Shown here: positions 12,513 through 21,815 of the stretch, one piece after another
How the letters are laid out: every line of letters begins with the position of its first letter
How positions within the stretch are numbered: position 1 is the stretch's first letter
DNA from: Catonia carolina
Lineage: Eukaryota > Arthropoda > Insecta > Hemiptera > Achilidae
DNA length: 64,000 nucleotides
Direction: 5' to 3'
Assembly (NCBI GenBank): GCA_035578175.1
Contig: JAQMRL010000006.1
Location: 53,463,001-53,527,000, forward strand
Translations under genes and position numbers: made by a program
Notes under the pieces: generated by a model
Told to the model about the DNA's origin: nothing
The model's database searches: none
What the model saw: the letters and a program-made list of their open reading frames with translations, nothing else

Positions 12513-13330
12513 TAGTGCTCGTCACAAAAGAAGTCCGCTGTGAAGACCATTTGCCCATCAACCAATTTAAAATAAAATTTATAAAACCAATTTATTTTTT
12601 ATTTTTAATTTATTTATTTTAATTTTTATTTATAAAACCAATTTATAATAAAATTTTCTATTTACATCACAATTAATTTCAGATTTATTTATAACTTATA
12701 AATAAGAGAGTCAACTCTACTTGGCACAATACTGTTGTCTTCTTCTCCTTCTGCCTTTCAAGGATTAGGCATCTCTGCCTGTTCCGAACCTCTCAAATCT
12801 GCCAATCTCTTTCTCGAGCGTCCTCGTTCTCTCCTGCCCTCCGGCTTATAGCCGTGTTAATAGCCCTACTTATAGCCCAGCTTAAATACTGTTGTAAAAA
12901 TGCATAATTCAGTCGAAAATTCATTTCGCAAACTTTACGTGGAGCCAAAATAGCACTTTTTTAAAATGGCCACCGTATTAAAACGGAAAATGAGATTTAC
13001 TTTTTTAGTATTTACATTGCAGAAAAAAATTGGGATCTTAAACATACTTAAACCCCGATTTTTTTATGTAAAGCCTGGATTAAGTAATAGACATTTAAAA
13101 AGCACACTAACATAAAACCGGCTAAGAACTGGGTACTTTGCGCGTAAATTGCTGTATCTGCGACAAATTTTTAAATAAAAAAATTTAAGGTAAATTTAAG
13201 GTTAAATAAATTTAATTTAAGGTAATTTAAGAACAGGCTTTAATTTGCTGTAGTGTTAAAATTTTTTCGTTCGGTCGTTTTTGAAATAGAGCTCTTTAAA
13301 CACAGCGGACTTCTTTCGTGGCGTGCACTG
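12513..13330. mobile_element. Possible inverted-repeat element
   Basis: AAAAGAAGTCCGCTGTG at 12525-12541 is the complement of CACAGCGGACTTCTTT at about 13302-13317, with weaker pairing outside (GTGCTCGTCAC against GTGGCGTGCAC). No TSD was confirmed. The interior holds a LINE 3' fragment and AT-rich sequence. Confidence 0.45.
12726..12870 (-). pseudogene. LINE C-terminal fragment
   Basis: Minus-strand translation contains RRERGRSRKRLADLRGSEQA. This matches a plus-strand fragment near 31510-31590 (CPRKRWADLKDSEQAEED) and resembles the G-R-P-x-K-R-W ending of LINE ORF2 proteins. Only the last ~45 codons remain. Confidence 0.5.
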
Positions 13331-13339
13331 TGCGCTATT

Positions 13340-14100
13340 AAAATAACAATAGTTCAGTTTGGGTAAATCATTTTTAATTAAAATGCTGTCTGTGTCTATC
13401 TTTCAACTTCTGCGTAGGTCATTGGCCGCTCTAAATGTGAAATTGGAAATTTTGGACTTTTATTCTCAATATTTAAATTCAAAATGTAAATTTCAATTTT
13501 GTAAAATTCTAATACTGTCAAAATACACAAAAATTACCAAAATAAATAAAAACTTAAACGACATGTCAACACCCCTCGAAGTAAAGTGTCTGAATTTACA
13601 CTGCAATAAAACCAATGTACTTGTGATCGGTAAACGACCGGGAATGAAAGATTATATTCGAATTAAAGGACCGTTTTTTAAGCAATAGACAGTTTCTGAG
13701 ATGGCGAGTGAACAAAGATCGGAGAGTAACATAGCGAAGATCAGATTATAATTTGTTAAACAAACCCGTACCGAACTACATTTAGAAGGTCGATTGGAAT
13801 TTTGTGCACTACGGATCTTGGATTTCCACTAATAAATTAGATTGGTCCGCTGTTATGAATTCTCGTTGTTAATGTTGTGTGGTGCTTGGACACTGAATCA
13901 AAATTAGATACAAAGTTTCCAGGGCGTCGAGATGTGGTGTTATATGCTATTTCTGCGTATACCACGGACAGATAGACTAAGGACTTGGTGAAGTTGAATA
14001 AAAAGATTGAATTCATGAATACATAAGTCGAAAAGTGGAAAATTTGGGTGTTGTGATGAGATGCGAAAAGTATTGAATACTAGGAATATCATGCTAGGAA
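13340..14100. other. Unassigned; one unrecognised 109-codon frame
   Basis: The plus frame 13359-13688 begins MGKSFLIKMLSVSIFQLL and shows no known domain or repeat match. Its AT-driven composition (Lys, Asn, Ile, Leu) suggests chance. Nothing else was seen. Confidence 0.3.
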
Positions 14101-14104
14101 GGAT

Positions 14105-14955
14105 AAGGCTAAGCCCAGGACGTTTCCTCCTCCTCCTCCCCTCCTTCTACTTCACCTTGTCCATCTCCTCTTCCAATACAAAATGGTCTATAATTCCTCC
14201 CTTAATACAGGGATCACGTCCTTGATCTTCAACATCAGTTTCTTGTTCTATCGCATCATGATCTAATTTTTCCCCTCTAGAGTTGGTATACGAATTCCTT
14301 CCACCTTTCTGCTCTCTCTTGGCCATTTAAAAATGGTTTGCCATCTGCACTTTGTAAATTGACAGCTTTCTTCTTTCGTTCCCCAAAGTTTTCCCTTATT
14401 TTTCTGTAACCTGCATCTATTTATTAATTACCATTTTACTTTCAATCTCCGTACATTTCGCTCTGATCCAAGCTTCCTTCGCTTTCTTACACCTTTTGTT
14501 TATGGCATTTCTCACGTTGAAATATTATTGCCTTTTACCACTTTTGTCCTTCGTGTTTTTAATTTGTTTTCGTTCATCCATCAATTCCAGAATACCATTA
14601 GTTATCTAAGGATGTCCTATCTATTCTTCCGCTGTTTTACTACCACCACCTTTAGGTTTATCCACTCCCCCTCTACACTTCTTGTGCCATTACCTCTTTC
14701 TTCTATCCCTTTTGAAATACTCTCCTGGAAACCCATCTGGTTATCGTTTTCTCTCAGTTTGTCTACATCCCACCAAGCACTACACTATTTTTTTTTTAAA
14801 TTTAAGCCTACTATCCATTACTACTAAGTTAGGATCACTCCTTGTATCTGCGCCTAGATTGGCTTTACAGTTCAAAATCTCGTTTCTGAATCTTTTTCTA
14901 AGCATTATGTAATCTGTTTGGTGTATTCCCTTGTCACTTGGCATCATCCAAGTAT
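14105..14955 (-). pseudogene. LINE-alpha ORF2: end of endonuclease and linker to reverse transcriptase
   Basis: Minus-strand frames read YTWMMPSDKGIHQTDYIMLR, then KRFRNEILNCKANLGADT and LVVMDSRLKFKKK. This is the C-terminal part of an APE-type endonuclease; the usual SDHN catalytic segment reads RSDPN, so Asp remains but His is lost. Further on: KNTKDKSGK, NAINKRCKKAKEAWI, RAKCTEIESKMV and ILEEEMDKVK-like text, the EN-RT linker. Stops and shifts are frequent. It is the continuation of 16665-17270, separated by a DNA transposon. Confidence 0.75.
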
Positions 14956-14958
14956 ATA

Positions 14959-16647
14959 CCGTCAAATGGGGTGAGTTTGTGCCACTTTTTGTGTACTTAT
15001 CTACGTATTTTTATGAGTATGCAAAATATTACTTCGGCAACTATGCGTAAAACTAGAGCTAGTTTTTAGCTTTCATCTCATTTAAAAAAAATTGAGATTT
15101 ATTAAGCCAGTTAGCCCCAAATTTGAAAAATTCACGGCACAATCTTACCCCACTGATCGGGGCTAGTTTGTGCCAGCAAGTTTTTACTATGATATCTTAT
15201 TTAAAAATCAATGTGGCACAATCTTACCCTAAGAAGGGCTTGGTTTGTGGTTATTGAAGACCACGGAAATGAAAAACAATATTTTATTAAAGCCTAAAAA
15301 GAAGAATTTACTTAAAATTAGCATATGTTGTAAGGAAATGATTTTTAGCCACTTAAAACTAGGAAATGCCGTGTCTACTTTATTTTAATAGATCTAAAAC
15401 TTTTACATATCAATGATAGAATAGAATAAAAACTGGAAAACTTAAAATACAAATAAACATTAATTAAAAATTGAGCACTAATTTTACAAACTAAATTACA
15501 AAATCATTTGCCTATGGCTTCCAGTCCACAGTAATATTCTCTTCCAGACAATTGTACAAGATCAGCAATCGTTCTTAAAACCGCTTCTTTAGAATACCAA
15601 ATCTCAGCTTTCTTTGCTGGGGTCATTTCCAATGTTTGCCTGATTTTTCCATCAAGTTAATGTGTACGTCAGTTTGATACGTCCATGATACACCTTTACC
15701 TTCATATAAGAATACAATCAAGTCCCCAACACTTATGTTGCTACTATCCAAGGTACATCTTGCCGTTTCTTTTATATTAGTACTCTCAAAAAATCTGGTT
15801 TAGCAATCTGGATCAGTAAGACCTTTCTAGCTATCTTCACTTTTATCAAAAATTTCCTCTCCACCCTCTGATTCACTGCTGTCTGATATTTTGTTTCTTT
15901 TCTTTTTCTTCCTGGATGTAGAAATCTCAGTATTTTCTGTATTGGCAACCAGGAGACCCTCTGCAGACACACTTTTTCGTGGTATTATAATATAAGGTCA
16001 GCTTCCACGCTTTCGAACATAGTTCCTTGCCATTTTTGAAATAATATCCACTTTTAACCTAAAACCAACAGAACGCAAAAAAATGTAATGAGCACTATCT
16101 TAGCAAACTTCTGGCATTTTTCAATCATATTAAGTTATGTAGCTGTAAGCTACAAGCTATTTTACAACCCTTATTTCTTAGTAAACGACCAGCTGTAAAA
16201 AATTATTGAACAAAAAGTTACATCAAGGAGGACACTTGTGCCAAAATTGGCACAAAGTCACCCCATGAATGCGCGGTCAAAAGATTAAACAGTAATAACT
16301 CGTCGTAAACTTACTTAATTTAATTAAATTTTATATGAAAATAATCACAACTAAATGTACTAAAAGTAATACTAACCTGATTTATATTATATTGAATCGT
16401 GTCCTGTCCCACATAAAAGTTGCACACATAACCTCAAATTTGACAAAATGCCACAGTTAATGAAGAGCTATACAAAACGAAGAGGTTAAATCAAGTTACC
16501 CGAAATACATAGCGAAACGCAGCACATTTCAGAGCTTCCATCCGTCCTAAAAACAGGGTCCTATCTCTTATAGTTAAGGCGGGACAGTAAAAAATATGAT
16601 TTGGCACAATCTAACCCCTGCTGTCACAAAGTCACCCCATTTGACGG
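14959..16647 (-). mobile_element. Pogo-like DNA transposon inserted in a LINE-alpha copy
   Basis: The ends are CCGTCAAATGGGGTGA at 14959 and the complement of CCGTCAAATGGGGTGA ending at 16647, both flanked by TA. Subterminal copies of GGCACAATCTTACCC occur near 15140 and 15210, with a variant near 16600. On the minus strand a frame starts MARNYVRKRGS near 16033 (psq-like start of pogo/jerky-type proteins) and continues through an acidic, Lys-rich part (SRKKKKRNKISDSSES). It ends near 15500 with GREYYCGLEAIGK. The HTH and DDE core expected in between are absent. It is an internally deleted, non-autonomous copy of 1689 bp. Confidence 0.85.
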
Positions 16648-16664
16648 TAACCTCCTTTTGTGAT

Positions 16665-17270
16665 ACATAAAAAGTGTATTGAATACTACCACTGAATTAT
16701 ATTTGGAGCAGAAATTTAGCTCCCTCTGTCATTTCTCTTTCCTAGACCATATTTTCCAATTATCCTTCTTTATTTTTCTTCTCCAACTACTGCATTCCAG
16801 TTTCTCATAACTATCAAATTTTCAACACCCTTGGCATATTTTATCAGTTCATCTAATTCCTCATATACCTGCTCTATTTCTTCCTCTTTATCCGGAGACG
16901 TACGCATGTAAACTTGCAATATACTGGCGGGGTTTGGTTTAATGTCTATTTTAAACATGATAATTCTATCACTACACTGCTTATAGTAGGTTACTCTTTG
17001 TCCTATTTTTTAATTATTACTATTCCCACTCCTCCCTCTCCACCGATGGCTTTAGTGTTAATAACCCTATTATCTTCTGACCATAAGTCTTGATCATCAT
17101 CCCATCGCACCTCAGTAATACTTAAAATACCTAACTTCAACTATCCATTTCCCTTTTTAAATTCTCTAATCTACCAGTTTGTTTTGAACTCCTAACATTC
17201 CACGTTTCAACTTGAACAATTTCAAAATCTTTTTCTTCTTTTTTCAGCTTATTTTAGAGTTGTGGCATGT
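16665..17270 (-). pseudogene. LINE-alpha ORF2: APE-type endonuclease, N-terminal part
   Basis: Minus-strand frames give ETWNVRSSKQTGRLENLKRE, EVRWDDDQDLWSEDNRVIN, GGVGIVIIKK, SDRIIMFKIDIKP, ILQVYMRTSPDKEEEIEQVY, ELDELIKYAKGVENLIVMR and NWNAVVGEEK. NVR, E-V-R-W, Q-V-Y-M and the D-W-N-A motif (here N-W-N-A, so the catalytic Asp is lost) mark an exonuclease/endonuclease/phosphatase fold that nicks target DNA. Several shifts and stops make it inactive. Confidence 0.8.
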
Positions 17271-17279
17271 TAATCTGTA

Positions 17280-17905
17280 TTTTATTTAATGACAAATACA
17301 ATTTCATTAATTTATGAAAGAAAACTTTTAGCCAATTTTTTCACATTTGTTAAACAATAATTCTAGTCTAAGATGTACAGTTTAGTAAAGTAGCTGATAC
17401 GATTAACGCTAACGAAAAAACCAATACAAATTTTTACAGATTTTTTTTTAAAATGACCTAGTACTTTATAACATCACTTGCATTAAGAATTTTACTACAG
17501 CTGTGAAATTTGTTACAACAAAATAGATGATAATTAATTTCAAAGCTAAATTTTAAAGAAAAATTTCAGTAAAAATTATTTGAGTAAATTCTATTTTTAT
17601 AGTTGACCCCGAAAATCAATTAACATGTCTGTTTTAGTGAGTCTACCGGTGAACCAATATTCGTAATCTATTTATCTGAATAATGAACACGGTCTTCAAT
17701 TATTAAGAAAAATAATAACGTTATTATTACCACTTCAAGTGTTAAATAAACAAGATTATTAATTGTTGTTAAAAAATTTTCAAGTGTTTGATAGTTATTA
17801 ATAACTATTTAATAAGTAATAAATAATTTCTTCGATTAGTAACTGCACTTTTTCTTAAATATCTCTTAAAAAAGTAATAAATTAAAATCGTAATTTCGGC
17901 ATTGC
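17280..17905. other. Unassigned AT-rich stretch
   Basis: No frame or repeat match seen. Confidence 0.4.
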
Positions 17906-18317
17906 GTACCATCAATCGTAGTTGTTGGTTAGGTCATCAGACTAAAGGCTGATTTGAACCTCTATAGGCTTTGCTAAATAAAATGAGGAGTGAGGTGATT
18001 TACCATTGGCTTCCTCACTGAGTGGAAAAGCATGCTTATCAGCATGCCAGGCCTCTGAAAAGCTCATATTTTTCACTCTGAAAACATTTTCACTTAATTC
18101 ACCAAAGGGTCTGGCTCTACAATGAAATTCATCATGTCATCTTTGCCCCCTTTGATTAAGTACTGTGCTGCCGGCTATCAAAGGTTCCGTCGTAACGACA
18201 GAGAGAGCAGCCAATAGTTCCGAGAGGGGTGGTAGGCTTGTGGCAGCGTACCGACAGAGGCCTTTGTCATCAAGGCCAAGACCAATAACCGCCCTCTACC
18301 ACAGCGCTTTCGGCAAC

Positions 18318-18326
18318 TATATAAAG
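18318..18326 (+). promoter_or_regulatory. TATA box of solo LTR copy 1
   Basis: TATATAAAG followed by AGCCGCTACACTGAG. The same motif lies at the same relative place in the other two copies, so transcription would start about 30 bases downstream. Confidence 0.8.
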
Positions 18327-18720
18327 AGCCGCTACACTGAGCCGAAAAAAATTCAATTCCGATCCAGACAACAGACAAGACGACCGCCATCGGCAACACG
18401 GCTACCGGACCCCAGCGAAGACTAATCGACGACCCCGCAAGGGAGAAGATGATGCTTCCGCTCGCCGACCCGTCACCGTAATCCGTCGACCGGACCGTCA
18501 TCGCCCGCTGACGCGAGCGATGCCCACAGCGGTCCCTCGACCGAGCCTTACACCCACCGGACCCGACGAAGCAACTCAAAAAAAAAAATGTCATCGACGC
18601 ACTACTGCGAGAGAAGAAGATTATGTCTCCGCTGGACGACGGCACGCCGTGTCGCCCAGCTCCTCGACCGCCACGTCGACTACGACCGACACTTCCCATC
18701 AAAACGACCACCGCTTAAAC

Positions 18721-18736
18721 GGCCCTTTTCAGGGCC
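18721..18736 (+). terminator. Histone-mRNA-type 3' stem-loop in LTR copy 1
   Basis: GGCCCTTTTCAGGGCC forms a 6 bp stem with a TTTC loop, preceded by TTAAAC and followed by ACCAAAA. This is the canonical metazoan histone 3' element bound by SLBP (established). It lies 51 bp before the LTR end. A purine-rich U7 site downstream is not clear (GTAAAAG is the best candidate). Confidence 0.85.
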
Positions 18737-18892
18737 ACCAAAATGTAAAAGTTTCAACCCGGCACTTAATGTCGCCATCCGGTGACAATTACTTTCAGAG
18801 GAGATAACTCTGACTGGTGCCTTTTACAACTCTACCTCTTCTGTTCTTAAATAATTCAGTCATTTAATTGGTGATCATGTGATAAGAAACAG

Positions 18893-19130
18893 AGTACGGA
18901 ACTGAATGTCTGCAATCTGAACGGGAAGATTGCAGAATATCGTAATCGATGGAGGGAGCACGTAGAGAGAATTCCTGAAGGAAGGATCCCCCTCATTGTT
19001 TTGCAATACAGTCCGCTGGGGAGGAGAGATGTTGGGAGGCCACGCAAAAGATGGCAATAATTCAGTAGTTTGTTGATGTTGTGAGTCGGAACAGTCGGAA
19101 GCCTTATCCTTGATTGTGAGAAGAAGAAGA
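18893..19130 (+). pseudogene. LINE ORF2 C-terminal fragment (LINE-delta-like)
   Basis: Plus-strand frame: LNVCNLNGKIAEYRNRWREH, VERIPEGRIPLIVLQYSPL, GRRDVGRPRKRWQ, stop. It has the typical E-H-x-x-R-I-P ... G-R-R-D-V-G-R-P-R-K-R-W ending of LINE reverse transcriptases, followed by a GAAGAAGAAGAA tail. It is a 5'-truncated insertion inside a SINE-A. Confidence 0.75.
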
Positions 19131-19452
19131 ACTTTTTTTTTTTGTAACCCTGGAACTAACATATTCAGTGCAAATAATTTAACACTCCACCTGCCTGTTA
19201 TGGCCAAACCATCGATTACGTATACTGACATTTCCAGCAATATTTTTTGTTTATTAAGTTCCGGACAAAGTAGATGGCTGAACTCGGTGAAGATGTCCAA
19301 ATATATATGGTATAAAAGACACTAGTCAGCTATTTTCTTTGAGAGTAATTTGCAGGGTGAAAAGTACTGTATATAACTTGATGGCCTCCCGCAGAGAGGA
19401 GCAGAATCGGCCTGCTACTAGCCTTCTCAGTAACAGTTCATTATGTACTACT

Positions 19453-19785
19453 AGAGAGAGTCACAAACATGGAAGTCCTAAGGAGGATGCAGAAGGGAAT
19501 GGAAGTGATGATCGAAATCAAGAAGAGAAAGCTGGTGTACCTCAGCCATGTCTTGAGAGGTCCAAAATATAAAATCCTTCATCTTGTCATCCAGGGAAAG
19601 ATTATGGGCAAACGATCGGTTGGAAGAAGAAGAACCTCCTGGCTACGGAACCTGCGAGAGTGGTTTAATTTGTCATCCATCGACCTATTTAGAGCTACAG
19701 TTTCCAAGGTCAGGATTGCCATGATGCTAGCACACCTTCGTAATGGAGATGCTACATGAAGAAGGAGAAGATGTACTACTACTAA
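19453..19785 (+). pseudogene. LINE ORF2 C-terminus inside the foldback
   Basis: The frame reads NMEVLRRMQKGMEVMIEIKK, KLVYLSHVLRGPKYKILHLV, IQGKIMGKRSVGRRRTSWLR, NLREWFNLSSIDLFRATVSK and VRIAMMLAHLRNGDAT. The G-K-R-x-x-G-R-R-R-x-S-W-L and F-R-A-x-V-x-K-V-R-I-A-M-M signature is the usual end of an insect LINE ORF2 family. It is open for 96 codons to its natural stop; the reverse-transcriptase core is absent. Confidence 0.8.
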
Positions 19786-19822
19786 CTAGTACACTGGAAT
19801 TGGTACATAATGAAGTGTTATT

Positions 19823-20217
19823 CTGCCCATAACAGACAGGTGGAGTGTCAAATCATTTACACTCAATCTGTTAGTTGCAGGGCTAAAATAAATAGTTCTG
19901 TTTCTTATCACATGGTCAGCCAATTAAATGACTGAATCATTTAAGAACAGAAGAGGCAGAGGTGTAAAAGACACTAATCAGAGTTATCTCCTCTGAAAGT
20001 AATGAATTTCATTATACAGCCAGACCCTGTGGTGAATAAAGTGAAGGTGTCATTTGCAGAGTGGAAAATATGTGCTTTTCAGAGGGCCCGGCGTGCTGAT
20101 AAGCGTAGTTTTTCACTCAGTGAGGAAGGCAAATGTAAACCACCTCACTCCTCGTTTTACTTAGTAAAACCTCTAGAGGTTCAAACCAGCCTTTCGGCTG
20201 TTGACCGAAACAACAAC
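19823..20217 (+). mobile_element. SINE-A, full-length reference copy
   Basis: 395 bp from CTGCCCATAACAGACAGG to GACCGAAACAACAAC, with a perfect 11 bp TSD GAAGTGTTATT (19812-19822, 20218-20228). Internal landmarks: ATAGTTCTGTTTCTTATCAC, AGACACTAATCAGAGTTATC, CAGCCAGACCCTGTGG and the CCTCTAGAGG palindrome. Near the 3' end a small AGCC-TTTC-GGCT hairpin is followed by the (AAC)n tail. No clear tRNA, 5S or 7SL head is seen. The variable-length AAC tail and TSD imply LINE-driven retroposition. Confidence 0.92.
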
Positions 20218-20444
20218 GAAGTGTTATTGAGAAGGCTAGTAGCGGGCCGATTTTGCTCCTTTCTGCGGGAGGCCATCAGGTTATAGACAGACAGTAGATG
20301 TTTTTCAAAAGCCCTAGCATGCTGATAAGTATATTATTCCACTTACTAACAAAGGCTATGGTAAACCATGTCACTTCTCGTTTTACTTATTAAAGCCTCT
20401 AGAGGTTCAAACCAGGTTTTCGACTGATAACCTGAACACAGTAT

Positions 20445-20820
20445 TTTTATTTGCTAAAGACCAATATCTTTCTTTTTTGAAAGAAATATTTGCTATAATG
20501 AAATGCACTCGTAAGTCAATATTTTATAATAACGTCAGCATAACAGCAATCTTAAAAAGGAAATAAAAGGAACGTGTTAAATACAAGTTTGAAAGATATT
20601 ACATTCCGCACGCACATCCACAAATGTGGAAAACGTGAGCTCTGTTAAATATTTATGTAGCGCTTACTTTCATGGGTCAAAAAGGTATAATCCTAAACCA
20701 ACATTATAAGCAAAACTTTTGACAGATTCTTTTGCATCAGCATTTTTTACAAACTTCTTAAAAATGTATGCAAATATTTAAAGTTATTTAAAATATTAAG
20801 GGATTCTTACTTCATTAATA
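20445..20820. other. Unassigned AT-rich stretch
   Basis: No frame, terminus or internal match. Confidence 0.4.
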
Positions 20821-20960
20821 TTTATTTTTACTTTCTCTTGCCTATATGAATATATAGGAAGGAAAGTATTGTTTTCATGTCGATTTTTCGAAATCGAGTT
20901 TTCACCGGATCTATACGTTTTCAGACCCCCTGAACCCAAAAAACATGTTTTTAGCGATTG

Positions 20961-20961
<1 letters not shown>

Positions 20962-21007
<46 letters not shown>

Positions 21008-21104
21008 CGTGCGTGCGTGTGTGTGCGTGTGCGCGCGTGTGCGCGCGCGCGTGTGTGCGCGTGTTCGTGTGTGTGCGTGCGTGCGTGCGCGCGTGCGTGC
21101 GTGC

Positions 21105-21199
<95 letters not shown>
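20962..21199. repeat. (TG)n/(CG) compound microsatellite
   Basis: A first part mixes TG with CG steps (GCGCGCGTGTGTGCG type, 20990-21110); a second part is a pure (TG)n run of about 90 bp. The Cys/Val and Thr/His frames across it are artefacts. The CG-rich part suggests substitution within an older run. Confidence 0.97.
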
Positions 21200-21201
<2 letters not shown>

Positions 21202-21432
21202 CAGAATATCTCAAGAACGGAACATCGTACGAACTTGAAACTTGAAATTTAAGTTACATATCACTACCGGACCCGACACGAACATTTTCATCAAAATCGG
21301 TCAACCGGAAGTAGTAGTTTATTCGTATAATTTTTCACTTTTTTGCGATTTTCTCAAAAACTAGTCCTACGATTTTTTTAAAAATCAACTGGTTTACTAC
21401 ATTTTTTATGCTCTACAATATAGGGTAGGCGC

Positions 21433-21815
21433 CAGTGACGGATTTATAAATTTTTTGTCCCTAGGCACTATTCTGACTGCCGCCCTTTTGAAACATGCCA
21501 CATCTGTGCCAAAGTTATTACTCAATTTAAAAAAAAGTAAATCTAACGAGTTCATAAACGGGTGTTGATAAAATCACCAAAAGATACTTAATTAGATTTT
21601 AATCACATTTTAAAAGGTTTCTACTATAACAAACTAAAAATACAGGTGTTCATAAAAACACCGAGGTATCAGTCACCGCCGCCACCCCGTCGCGCCGCCC
21701 GTCGACAGATCGGACCATCCGGCGCGGCTTAGCGGCACCTGTCAGGTCGTGCCGCCCCTGAGGCGTGCCGCCCCTAGGCTCTGGCCTAGTGTGCCTAGTG
21801 GGAAATCCGTCACTG
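21433..21815. mobile_element. hAT-type MITE with perfect 8 bp TSD
   Basis: The ends are CAGTGACGGATTT and AAATCCGTCACTG; the TSD GTAGGCGC is exact at 21425-21432 and 21816-21823. The right half is strikingly GC-rich (CGTCGCGCCGCCCGTCG) against an AT-rich left half. There is no transposase. Confidence 0.92.

Larger units (their letters stand above)
18135..18787 (+). mobile_element. Solo LTR, copy 1 (histone-stem-loop family)
   Basis: It begins TGTCATC and ends CGGTGACA; the TSD is ATCA / ATTA (18131-18134, 18788-18791), and the empty SINE-A site reads ATTA. TG...CA ends, a 4 bp TSD, 653 bp length and a central TATATAAAG identify a solo LTR, probably Ty3/Gypsy-type by TSD size (inference). GC content is far above the surroundings. 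Two frames cross it (177 and 95 codons) but neither is conserved between copies, so it is not coding. Confidence 0.85.
17912..19203 (-). mobile_element. SINE-A copy interrupted twice (solo LTR and LINE fragment)
   Basis: The 3' end complement (GTTGGTTAGGTCATCAGAC) is near 17920 and the 5' end complement (CACTCCACCTGCCTGTTATGG) ends near 19203. The body is split at 18135-18787 by a solo LTR with its 4 bp TSD, and at about 18893-19130 by a LINE fragment. Joining the three SINE pieces restores collinearity with other copies. Confidence 0.88.
19370..20291. mobile_element. Foldback element carrying a LINE fragment
   Basis: The left arm (19370-19452: TATAACTTGATGGCCTCCCG ... GCTACTAGCCTTCTC ... 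TTCATTATGTAC) is complementary to the right arm, which is split by a SINE-A: 19800-19822 plus 20218-20291. Arms are ~83 bp and ~88% identical by eye. Without the SINE the element is ~515 bp. Short AGTA sequences flank it and could be the TSD. Confidence 0.7.
19305..20440 (+). mobile_element. SINE-A copy interrupted by a foldback element
   Basis: The 5' piece (AAAAGACACTAGTCAGC to TTGCAGGGTGAAAAGTA) is at about 19312-19368; the 3' piece (AGTAGATGTTTTTCAAAAGC to CTGATAACCTGAACA) is at about 20292-20440. The intervening 920 bp is the foldback and a younger SINE-A. Confidence 0.75.

Noticed and set aside
13359..13688. 109-codon plus frame
   Set aside because: No motif, AT-driven composition, no partner copy; likely chance.
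14528..14912. Plus frames rich in Phe, Leu, Ser
   Set aside because: Antisense of LINE-alpha linker sequence.
18178..18711. 177-codon minus-strand frame in solo LTR copy 1 (and 133-codon frame at 29194-29595)
   Set aside because: GC-rich LTR sequence has few stops by chance; the frames are not conserved among the three LTR copies and show no domain.
18135..18787. The TGTCACCG...CGGTGACA repeats as a cut-and-paste DNA transposon or a processed histone gene
   Set aside because: TG/CA ends, 4 bp TSD, a central TATA box and lack of any histone frame fit a solo LTR better; the DNA-transposon option is not fully excluded.
20869..21252. Cys/Val-, Thr/His- and Arg-rich frames through the (TG)n block (also 3764-4018)
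   Set aside because: Translation of a microsatellite; no coding meaning.
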